This document shows, piece after piece, positions 1 through 6,858 of a stretch of 10,506 nucleotides of DNA. A model generated the notes under the pieces. That model was not told where the DNA came from. It searched no databases and saw only the letters and a list, made by a program, of their open reading frames with translations. The position numbers were made by a program, and so were the translations under genes. The stretch is from Pelagadaptatus aseana. Lineage in GTDB: Bacteria; Pseudomonadota; Gammaproteobacteria; Pseudomonadales; Cellvibrionaceae. The DNA is taken from contig BAABNI010000023.1 of NCBI GenBank assembly GCA_040365065.1, positions 1 to 10,506 on the forward strand, written 5' to 3'. Every line of letters starts with the position of its first letter. Within the stretch, counting starts at the first letter, position 1.

Positions 1-12
1 CACCACCAAATC

Positions 13-52
13 AAAAGCCCCTGTAGGATTTAATTTTACAGGGGCTTTTTTT
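13..52 (+). terminator. Rho-independent terminator of an upstream gene
   Basis: A perfect 13-bp stem (13-25 pairs with 37-49, core GCCCCTGT/ACAGGGGC) with an 11-nt loop is followed by a run of seven T (46-52). It ends a transcription unit that enters from the left. The bases just before it, CACCACCA at 1-8, fit the CCA-ending 3' end of a tRNA with a GGTG acceptor start (tRNA-Tyr in many gammaproteobacteria ends this way), but 8 bases cannot prove a tRNA. A -10-like TATACT lies at 52-57 at the end of the T run and could serve hsdM, though its -35 match is poor. I see nothing else convincing in 58-123. Confidence 0.9.
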
Positions 53-139
53 ATACTGATTCCGAACATCAGGCTACATACAAACAACAGCGAATTTAAG
101 CCGGTCAGGAAGACCAATAATTCAAGGGATCGCCTTTCC

Positions 140-1606
140 ATGTTCGAACAAACCTTCAAAAACATCGACGACATCCTTCATAAAGACGCTGGCTGCTCCA
201 GCGAGCTGGACTACACCGAACAGACCAGCTGGATGCTATTCCTCAAATACCTCGATGATCTAGAGCACGAAAAGTCCCTTGAAGCCGAGCTAATGGGCGA
301 GGATTACCAGTACATCATTGATACCCAACACCGCTGGAGCACCTGGGCCGCCCCCAAGAATGACGACGGCAACTTTGACCACAACAATGCCCTCACCGGC
401 AGTGATCTGATTGACTATGTGGATGCCGAGCTATTGCCCTACCTCAAGGGCTTCAAGCAGCGAGCTGAAAACCCCGACACCATCGAATACAAGATCGGCG
501 AAATCTTCGGTGAAATCAAAAACAAGATCCAGAGCGGCTACTCCCTGCGTGATGCCCTGGAGAAGGTGGACGAACTGCGCTTTCGCTCACAGGAAGAAAA
601 GCACGAACTCAGCCACCTCTATGAAACCAAAATCAAGAACATGGGTAATGCCGGGCGCAACGGCGGCGAATACTACACCCCGCGCCCGCTGATTCGCGCC
701 ATGATCGATGTGGTACAGCCGCAGATTGGTGAAACAATCTACGACGGTGCCGCCGGCTCGGCGGGCTTTCTCTGCGAAGCCTACGACTACCTCAGACAAG
801 GCGGTGCAGAAAAGAAGCAGCTGTCCACCAGCAATCTGAAAACCCTGCAGGAGCGCACCTTCTACGCCAAAGAGAAGAAATCGCTGGCCTATGTGATCGC
901 CATTATGAATATGATCCTGCACGGCATCGAAGCCCCCAACGTGATGCATACCAACACCCTGGCGGAAAACCTGCAAGATATTACCCCGGCCAATCAGCAT
1001 GATGTGATACTGGCCAACCCGCCCTTTGGCGGCAAAGAGCGCAAGGAAGTGCAGCAGAACTTCCCCATCAAGACCGGCGAAACCGCCTTCCTGTTTCTGC
1101 AGCACTTTATCAAGAGCCTCAAGCCTGGTGGCCGCGCGGCGGTGGTGATCAAAAACACCTTTCTCAGTAATACAGATAATGCCGCCATTGCCCTGCGCAA
1201 GGAGCTGCTGGAAAACTGCAACCTGCATACAGTGCTCGACTGCCCCGCCAAGACCTTCCTCGGTGCCGGAGTTAAGACCGTGGTGTTGATCTTCACCAAG
1301 GGCGAGCCGACTCAACAGGTCTGGTATTACCAACTCGACCCCGGCCGCAGCCTGGGTAAAACCAATCCCCTTAATGACAACGACCTGAAAGAATTTGTCA
1401 GCCTACAAAAGGGTTTTGAGGGCTCGGCCAAGTCGTGGTCGCTGGCAGTGGCGGATATTGATCAAGCCACTTACGACCTATCGGTAAAAAATCCCAATGC
1501 CGAGGAGAAAAACCCACTGCGGGAGCCGAAGGCGATTATCGAGGAAATTATTGCGCTGGATAAAGAGTCTGAGGCGATACTGGCCAAGATTCAGGAGTTG
1601 GTGTAA
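140..1606 (+). CDS. hsdM: Type I restriction-modification system DNA methyltransferase subunit M (HsdM)
   Basis: Adenine-N6 DNA methyltransferase subunit of a type I R-M enzyme. With HsdS it forms the M2S methylase that protects host sites, using S-adenosylmethionine. The 488 residues run as an N-terminal helical HsdM_N domain (about 5-150), then the N6-MTase domain. Visible motifs are GEYYTPR (176-182), the SAM-binding motif I as DGAAGSAGF (202-210), and catalytic motif IV NPPF (293-296, in ILANPPFGGKE). The DGA(A/V/C)GSAGF form of motif I and the length fit the EcoAI/EcoEI-like (IB) family better than EcoKI. The ATG at 140 is preceded by AAGGGA (124-129) at good spacing. The stop overlaps the hsdS start by 1 nt (TAATG), which implies translational coupling. 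All motifs are intact, so an active methylase is expected. Confidence 0.97.
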   Translation: MFEQTFKNIDDILHKDAGCSSELDYTEQTSWMLFLKYLDDLEHEKSLEAELMGEDYQYIIDTQHRWSTWAAPKNDDGNFDHNNALTGSDLIDYVDAELLPYLKGFKQRAENPDTIEYKIGEIFGEIKNKIQSGYSLRDALEKVDELRFRSQEEKHELSHLYETKIKNMGNAGRNGGEYYTPRPLIRAMIDVVQPQIGETIYDGAAGSAGFLCEAYDYLRQGGAEKKQLSTSNLKTLQERTFYAKEKKSLAYVIAIMNMILHGIEAPNVMHTNTLAENLQDITPANQHDVILANPPFGGKERKEVQQNFPIKTGETAFLFLQHFIKSLKPGGRAAVVIKNTFLSNTDNAAIALRKELLENCNLHTVLDCPAKTFLGAGVKTVVLIFTKGEPTQQVWYYQLDPGRSLGKTNPLNDNDLKEFVSLQKGFEGSAKSWSLAVADIDQATYDLSVKNPNAEEKNPLREPKAIIEEIIALDKESEAILAKIQELV

Positions 1607-2823
1607 TGGGGTGGACCACGAAAGGGTTAGCCGATGTCTTATTCATTCAAGAAGGCCCCGGCATTCGTAAATATGAATACGAAGAAGACGGCTATCCAAT
1701 GATTAATGTTCGGTGCGTACAAGATGGGTATATCGACATGTCGAAATCCCGTAGTGCAAACTATGAACTTGCTACCGGAAAGTGGAAACATTTCCAGGTT
1801 GAAGAAGGCGATATTTTATACACCATCTCTGGAACAATAGGTCGCTCCGCGATTGTTAAAAAAGCAGATTTACCCTTGTTAATGAATACAAGTGTTGTTC
1901 GTTTTCGATCATTACTAGATGAACTTGATACAAAATTTGTTTATTACTTTTTTAAAACCCCAAGTTTTATCAATGAGCTTTTGGGGCATTCAACTGGTAC
2001 GGCTATAAAAAATGTGGGCCCCTCTCATCTGAAAAAGATGTGCATAAGCTACCCAGCCCTCCCCGAACAAAAACGCATCGTCGCCATACTCGACCAAGCC
2101 TTTGCCGACATCGACAAAGCCCGCGCCCTGACGGAGCAAAACCTCAAAAACGCCCGTGAACTGTTTGAAAGCTATTTGCAGCAGGTGTTTAGCCAACGTG
2201 GTGAGGGGTGGAGTGAAGAACGCCTTCAGGATGTTTCCATTGAGTTCGGCAGAGGAAAGTCAAAGCACAGGCCAAGAAATGACCCTGTGCTGTATGGGGG
2301 CGAATATCCCTTTATTCAGACAGGGGATGTAAGGAACTGTGAACATCTCATAACCAGCTTTTCCAAAACATATAACGAGGCCGGACTTGCGCAAAGTAAA
2401 CTGTGGCCTAAAGGAACTATCTGTATAACCATTGCGGCCAATATCGCTGAAACTGGCATTTTGGACTTCGATGGCTGCTTCCCTGATAGCGTAATAGGTA
2501 TTGTTGTTGATCCCAAATTAACGACCATTAGCTACGTTGAATATCTGCTTCAGTCTTTCAAAATCATTCTTCAGGCTCAGGGTAAAGGTTCTGCCCAAGA
2601 CAATATCAATCTGGGAACCTTCGAGAATATGAAATTCCCGTTTCCCTCTTTAGATGAGCAAGAAAAAATTGTTCATCAATTAAGTGGGCTAATGACTCAT
2701 GTGCAGGAGCTTGAAAAGATATATCAGATGAAAATTGAACAGATAGATGAACTCAAAAAATCCCTCCTCCAAAAAGCCTTTACCGGCGAGCTGACCAACA
2801 ACATAGATGGAGCAGCGGCGTGA
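1606..2823 (+). CDS. hsdS: Type I restriction-modification system specificity subunit S (HsdS)
   Basis: DNA-recognition subunit that sets the bipartite target of both the methylase and the restriction complex. The 405 residues show the classic two-repeat plan: target-recognition domain 1 (about 1-148), central conserved helical region (about 149-197, LPEQKRIVAILDQAFADID then a coiled coil), TRD2 (about 203-346, with YGGEYPFIQTGDV at 230-242), and a second conserved helical region (347-396, LDEQEKIVHQL then KKSLLQKAFTGEL). The two conserved regions resemble each other at protein level (PEQKRIV / DEQEKIV), as in circularly symmetric HsdS proteins. The DNA of TRD1 and TRD2 is noticeably more AT-rich than the central spacer and hsdM, which suggests swapped recognition modules. 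The start shares one base with the hsdM stop, and the stop overlaps the next gene by 4 nt. The target sequence cannot be predicted by eye. Confidence 0.95.
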   Translation: MGWTTKGLADVLFIQEGPGIRKYEYEEDGYPMINVRCVQDGYIDMSKSRSANYELATGKWKHFQVEEGDILYTISGTIGRSAIVKKADLPLLMNTSVVRFRSLLDELDTKFVYYFFKTPSFINELLGHSTGTAIKNVGPSHLKKMCISYPALPEQKRIVAILDQAFADIDKARALTEQNLKNARELFESYLQQVFSQRGEGWSEERLQDVSIEFGRGKSKHRPRNDPVLYGGEYPFIQTGDVRNCEHLITSFSKTYNEAGLAQSKLWPKGTICITIAANIAETGILDFDGCFPDSVIGIVVDPKLTTISYVEYLLQSFKIILQAQGKGSAQDNINLGTFENMKFPFPSLDEQEKIVHQLSGLMTHVQELEKIYQMKIEQIDELKKSLLQKAFTGELTNNIDGAAA

Positions 2824-4274
2824 CAGAACGCGATATTGCCTTAATTGATGACTTGCTGGCTCAAGCCAACGAAAACAGCCTGCTTGAATTCAAAAAAGAC
2901 AACACCGACCCCAAAGTTATTGCCAAACTGTGCTCGGCGCTTGCCAATGCAGCTCGCATAGACAATCAAGAAACAGCCTATGTGCTTTGGGGCATTGAAG
3001 ATGGTAGCCGCAAAATTATAGGCTCAAACTTCGACCCCGAATCGACCAAAGGTGAAAGCAACACAGTGCTACAGCTTTGGCTGGCTCAGCGCTTGAAACC
3101 AAGCATCGCCTTTGCCTTTCGTGTCGTTAATCACCCGCTGGGTCGCTTGGTGTTATTGGAAATTCCCGCCGCCACAACAGCACCCGTCGCTTATGAAGAT
3201 ATAGCCTATGTGCGCATTGGCAGCGCCACCCCCAAATTATCGGACTACCCCGACCGCCAGCAAAAGCTGATCACCAATCTGCGCCCTTATGTATGGGAAA
3301 AGGGCAGTGCCAAAAACTACCTATCCGCCGATGAAGTATTGTCACTACTGGATTACCCTGGTTATTTTCGTCTAACCCAACAAAATCTACCCGACAATAA
3401 AGCAGGTATATTGGAACGTTTGGCCGCCGACAGCCTCATTCAAGGTGATGTAGGCGAACGCTGGAACATCTCTAACTTGGGCGCCATCTTATTCGCACAC
3501 GATTTAAGCCAGTTTGATTCTGATATTGCACGAAAAGCCGTACGCTTTATTGCTTACAAAGGTAAAAACAGAGCCACACCGGTTACGCACAGGCAAGATG
3601 GACAAAAAGGCTACGCGGTTGGGTTTGAAGGATTGCTCGGTTTTATCAATGGCCTGCTACCCAGTAATGAACACATTGGTGAAGCTCTCCGGCAAGCGCG
3701 ACCTGTTTACCCTGAAATCGCAATTCGTGAAGTGGTTGCCAATGCACTAATCCACCAAAACATGACAATCCAGGGGGCCGGGCCCCAGATAGAACTGTTT
3801 GAAGACAGAATAGAGATAACCAATCCTGGCGAACCTTTGGTGCAAACAGATCGCATGATTGACCTACCCCCGCGTTCACGAAACCCCATGCTGGGATCTC
3901 TTATGCGCCGTATGGGAATATGTGAGGAGCAAGGAAGCGGGCTCGATAAAGTCATTGCCAGTATAGAGCTGTATCAGCTCCCCCCGCCCATGTTTAAGGC
4001 AGAAGCCGAATCTATGCAGGTAACTCTGTACAGCCCCCGAACATTTGCTGAGATGACACCTGAAGAACGGGTTAGAGCATGCTACCAACACGCCGTGCTA
4101 TTGTGGCTAAGTGGGCAAAAATTGAAAAATACTGGCTTATGTGAACGTTTGGGCATAGAAAAGTCCAATGCCCCACAGGCCACAAAAGTACTCAACGCAG
4201 CCCTAAAAGCTGGTGTGATCAAGCCAGCAGAGGAAGGCCGTCCACGAGCCGGTTATCAGCCGTGGTGGGCCTGA
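2820..4274 (+). CDS. AlbA_2/Schlafen-type DNA-binding domain protein with GHKL-type ATPase fold
   Basis: Accessory protein of 484 residues encoded inside the hsd operon. The N-terminal part (about 15-155) looks like an AlbA_2 (Schlafen AlbA_2-like) domain: LLEFKKD at 21-27, then ALANA and VLWGIEDG. The region about 285-405 looks like the HATPase_c_4 module often fused to it: N-box REVVANALIHQN (303-314), ITNPGEPL (333-340) and GSGLDK (372-377). The C-terminal 410-484 resembles a winged helix (CERLGIEKSNAPQATKVLNAALKAGVI). Such proteins are usually annotated as ATP-binding proteins or putative regulators and are found repeatedly beside type I R-M genes. Their job there is not established; regulation of hsd expression or an added defence role are both possible. 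The start is GTG at 2820 overlapping the hsdS TGA (GTGA), so it is probably translated by coupling with hsdS. It is intact. Confidence 0.9.
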   Translation: MTERDIALIDDLLAQANENSLLEFKKDNTDPKVIAKLCSALANAARIDNQETAYVLWGIEDGSRKIIGSNFDPESTKGESNTVLQLWLAQRLKPSIAFAFRVVNHPLGRLVLLEIPAATTAPVAYEDIAYVRIGSATPKLSDYPDRQQKLITNLRPYVWEKGSAKNYLSADEVLSLLDYPGYFRLTQQNLPDNKAGILERLAADSLIQGDVGERWNISNLGAILFAHDLSQFDSDIARKAVRFIAYKGKNRATPVTHRQDGQKGYAVGFEGLLGFINGLLPSNEHIGEALRQARPVYPEIAIREVVANALIHQNMTIQGAGPQIELFEDRIEITNPGEPLVQTDRMIDLPPRSRNPMLGSLMRRMGICEEQGSGLDKVIASIELYQLPPPMFKAEAESMQVTLYSPRTFAEMTPEERVRACYQHAVLLWLSGQKLKNTGLCERLGIEKSNAPQATKVLNAALKAGVIKPAEEGRPRAGYQPWWA

Positions 4275-4436
4275 CTTCTTAACTTTTTAAGTATTAGAAA
4301 GCTAATGCCACAGCCCAAAAAGCCAATAAACACATAAAAAACAAAGAGTTAGAAACAAAATTTATTTCTTAATCCATTCTTAACTGACCGGATAATTTTT
4401 GTACAAATAATATTTGCATACCAGGATGCCTAAGTA
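4275..4436 (+). promoter_or_regulatory. AT-rich spacer before hsdR, possible hsdR promoter/operator
   Basis: This 162-nt non-coding spacer is far more AT-rich than either neighbour and breaks an otherwise overlapping operon. TTCTTAA occurs three times (4276-4282, 4366-4372, 4377-4383); the last two are 11 nt apart, about one helical turn, and the outer copies extend to TTCTTAACT. A weak sigma-70-like pair could be TTAACT (4380-4385) with TACAAA 16 nt further on, but neither hexamer is good. AGGA at 4423-4426 is a plausible ribosome binding site for the ATG at 4437. No terminator hairpin with a T run is seen, so read-through from the operon is also possible. Separate expression of R from M and S would make sense, because restriction must lag modification. 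Confidence 0.35.
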
Positions 4437-6047
4437 ATGACGATGAATGAGGCGGACACCCGAGCAAACCTAATCGACCCAAAACTGGTTGAGGCGGGCT
4501 GGGGCAAGGCTGAAAGCAGCTATATTCGCCGTGAGGTGAGCATCACCAACGGCCGCATCCTGCCGTCCGGGGGTAAGGACGGTGGCAAGCGCGCCTCCAG
4601 CCTAAGCAGTGACTATGTGCTGGAATACAAGGGCCGCAAACTAGCGGCGGTGGAGGCCAAAAAAGAGAGCCTTAGTTATACCGAGGGGGTACGGCAGGCC
4701 AAGGATTACGCCCAGCGCCTGCAATGCCGCCTTGGTTACTCTACCAACGGCCATGCTATCTATCAGGTCGATATGGTCACCGGCAAGGAAGGCTTGGTTG
4801 ACCGCTTCCTTAGCCCCGAAGAACTATGGCAACTGGCTTTTAACCCTGAAGATGGTGAGGCAGAGCCCGACTTCGCCCCCATCTGGCGCGAGCGTTTTGC
4901 CCAAATCCCCTTTGAAACCAAAGGCGACTGGCAGCCCCGTTACTATCAGGAAAACGCCATCAACAATGCCTTGGAGAGCATTGCCCAAGGCAAACAACGT
5001 ATCCTGCTGACGCTGGCCACAGGCACCGGCAAAACCTGTATCGCCTTCCAAACCGCCTGGAAGCTGTTTCACAGCCGCTGGAGCCTAAACGCCCAAAAGA
5101 ACCCCGGTACCGCCAAAAAGCGCCCCCGCATCCTGTTTCTGGCCGATCGCAACGTACTGGCTAACCAAGCCTTTAACGACTTCGGCCCCTTTGGTGAAGA
5201 TGCCATAGTCCGTATCGAGCCGGGCGAGATCAAAAAGAAAGGTGCAGTGCCGAAAAACGCCAGTGTCTTCTTTACCATCTTCCAGACCTTTATGAGTGGC
5301 CCAGAAGACGACGAAGGCAATAAAACGCCGTACTTTGGCGACTACCCGGAAGACTTTTTTGATTTTGTAGTGATCGATGAGTGCCACCGTGGCGGCGCCA
5401 ATGATGAAAGCTCCTGGCGGGATATTCTCAATTACTTCTCCCCCGCCGTGCAGTTGGGTTTGACCGCAACTCCCAAGCGCAAGAATAACGCCGATACCTA
5501 CGCCTACTTTGGCGAGCCGGTTTATAGTTATACCCTCAAAGAAGGGATCAACGACGGTTTCCTTACACCGTTTAAGGTGCTTCCCATCGTCGGCACCATG
5601 GATGAGTATGTTTACACTCCCGGTGATGGCGTGGTTATTCAGGGGAAACCGGAGCCCGGCAGGGTCTATAAGGAAGGTGACTTTAACCGCATTATCACCA
5701 TCCCCGAGCGCGAAGAAATGCGCGTGCGCTACTGGATGGATCGCATCAACCCGCAGCAAAAAACTATCGTCTTCTGTGCCACCCAAGAACATGCCGGCAT
5801 GGTTCGAGACCGCATCAACCAATATGCCGTCGAAAAAAACTGGAGCACCAACCCAAGTTACTGTGTCAGGGTTACAGCCAATGACGGTGCTGCCGGTGAA
5901 AACGACCTGAAAACCTTTCAGGACAACGAAAAGACCATACCCACCATCCTCACTACCTCTCGTAAGCTATCCACCGGTGTCGATGCCCGCAATGTACACA
6001 ATATCGTGCTGATGCGCCCCTGTAACAACATGATCGAATTCAAGTAG
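4437..6047 (+). CDS. hsdR: HsdR N-terminal part: nuclease plus helicase motifs I-V
   Basis: This is the 536-residue product expected if the amber is read as stop. It holds the PD-(D/E)xK nuclease signature (D59 in SSDYVLEY, E73 and K75 in AAVEAKK), then the SF2 translocase: Walker A ATGTGKT (194-200), motif II DECH (314-317, VVIDECHRGG), motif III LTATPKRK (342-349), motif IV-like KTIVFCATQEHA (442-453) and motif V SRKLSTGVDARN (508-519). The nuclease and most of both RecA-like lobes would be made, but without motif VI the ATPase cycle should fail. The ATG at 4437 is chosen because AGGA (4423-4426) lies 10 nt upstream; an ATG at 4443 is the alternative. Confidence 0.8.
   Translation: MTMNEADTRANLIDPKLVEAGWGKAESSYIRREVSITNGRILPSGGKDGGKRASSLSSDYVLEYKGRKLAAVEAKKESLSYTEGVRQAKDYAQRLQCRLGYSTNGHAIYQVDMVTGKEGLVDRFLSPEELWQLAFNPEDGEAEPDFAPIWRERFAQIPFETKGDWQPRYYQENAINNALESIAQGKQRILLTLATGTGKTCIAFQTAWKLFHSRWSLNAQKNPGTAKKRPRILFLADRNVLANQAFNDFGPFGEDAIVRIEPGEIKKKGAVPKNASVFFTIFQTFMSGPEDDEGNKTPYFGDYPEDFFDFVVIDECHRGGANDESSWRDILNYFSPAVQLGLTATPKRKNNADTYAYFGEPVYSYTLKEGINDGFLTPFKVLPIVGTMDEYVYTPGDGVVIQGKPEPGRVYKEGDFNRIITIPEREEMRVRYWMDRINPQQKTIVFCATQEHAGMVRDRINQYAVEKNWSTNPSYCVRVTANDGAAGENDLKTFQDNEKTIPTILTTSRKLSTGVDARNVHNIVLMRPCNNMIEFK
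6045..6047 (+). other. In-frame amber codon in place of the motif VI glutamine of HsdR
   Basis: TAG is flanked by AAG (6042-6044) and ATA ATC GGG CGC (6048-6059). The same reading frame continues with the exact family sequence IIGRGTRMYEGKDYFTIYDF, so the missing residue is the conserved Gln of motif VI, and CAG to TAG is a single C-to-T transition. The confidently called genes complete in this window end in TAA or TGA, so nothing local suggests that TAG is used as sense here. Confidence 0.93.
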
Positions 6048-6068
6048 ATAATCGGGCGCGGCACCCGC

Positions 6069-6854
6069 ATGTACGAGGGCAAGGATTACTTCACCATCTA
6101 CGACTTCGTAAAAGCCCACCAGAACTTTGCCGACCCCGAATGGGATGGTGACCCAATAGCCGAAGAACCGGGCGACCCAAGACCGAAACCAGAGGGGCCA
6201 GGTGGCGACCAAGAACCAGATGGTGGTTTACCGGATGGGCCGGAGCCAGAACCTCACCCCGAAAAAATCACCATAAAACTGAATGACGGCAAAGCCCGAA
6301 CCATCCAGCATATAGCCTCAGCCATGTACTGGAGCCCGGAAGGAAAACCCATTACAGCTAAAGAGTTTGTCGAGCGTATGTTCGATGACCTGCCCCAGTT
6401 TTTTGGAAATGAAGACCAGTTGCGGGAAATCTGGAGCGACCCCACTACTCGAGAAAAACTACTTAGCGACTTGGCTGAAGCAGGCTATGACGCTGAAAAA
6501 CTCGACAGCATGAAAAACCTTATCGACGCTAAAGACAGCGATGTTTACGACGTGCTGGCCTTTGTAGCTTATGCCGTTGAAACACGCACCCGCATGGAGC
6601 GTGTAAAACAGGCCAAGCCCGCCATCCGCCAAACCTTTGCCGATTACAAGCAACAGGAGTTTATAGACTTCATTCTTGAAAAGTATATTGAGGACGGAGT
6701 GCAGGAATTGGCTGCCAACAAAATGCGCAGCCTGATTGAGTTGAAGTACAACACTATTAGCGATGCAGCAGCAGAGTTTGGCTCACCAGCAGTGATACGG
6801 GAAACTTTTGTTGGATTTCAAAAACACCTATATCAGGACTTCCAACAAGACTAA
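6069..6854 (+). CDS. hsdR: HsdR C-terminal part (EcoEI-type R-subunit C-terminal domain)
   Basis: This is the portion after the amber, with the first in-frame ATG seven codons beyond it (codon 545 of the full frame). It starts with the end of the second helicase lobe (YEGKDYFTIYDFVKAH). A Pro/Glu/Asp-rich linker follows (about 565-610 of the full frame), then a helical region that fits the EcoEI_R_C domain: QQEFIDFILEKYIEDGVQELA and LIELKYNTISDAAAEFGSP, ending GFQKHLYQDF. In the family this end contacts the methylase core. I see no good ribosome binding site before the ATG, so independent translation is doubtful. It should be read as the tail of the interrupted gene unless reinitiation or suppression is shown. 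Confidence 0.7.
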   Translation: MYEGKDYFTIYDFVKAHQNFADPEWDGDPIAEEPGDPRPKPEGPGGDQEPDGGLPDGPEPEPHPEKITIKLNDGKARTIQHIASAMYWSPEGKPITAKEFVERMFDDLPQFFGNEDQLREIWSDPTTREKLLSDLAEAGYDAEKLDSMKNLIDAKDSDVYDVLAFVAYAVETRTRMERVKQAKPAIRQTFADYKQQEFIDFILEKYIEDGVQELAANKMRSLIELKYNTISDAAAEFGSPAVIRETFVGFQKHLYQDFQQD

Positions 6855-6858
6855 AACT

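Larger units (their letters stand above)
4437..6854 (+). pseudogene. hsdR: hsdR, type I restriction endonuclease R subunit interrupted by an in-frame amber codon
   Basis: The full frame is 805 codons, matching the roughly 810-residue R subunits of EcoAI/EcoEI-like enzymes, the same family as this hsdM. HsdR is the motor and nuclease: it translocates DNA with ATP and cuts when blocked. The frame contains one TAG at codon 537 (6045-6047). The residues around it read NNMIEFK-stop-IIGRGTR, where the family has Gln (QIIGRGTR, helicase motif VI), so a single CAG-to-TAG change explains it. No frameshift or other stop occurs before or after, so the mutation is recent, suppressed, or a sequencing error. 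If translation stops at the amber, the product lacks the arginines of motif VI and the C-terminal domain, and should be unable to translocate or restrict. The gene ends 4 nt from the convergent hydrolase gene. Confidence 0.9.

Noticed and set aside
587..1333. A 248-codon open frame on the - strand opposite hsdM
   Set aside because: It mirrors a strongly conserved methyltransferase gene, has no recognisable domain, and arises from codon bias of the + strand gene.
5085..5822. A 245-codon open frame on the - strand opposite hsdR
   Set aside because: It covers the helicase motifs of hsdR in antisense and has no family resemblance or start signal.
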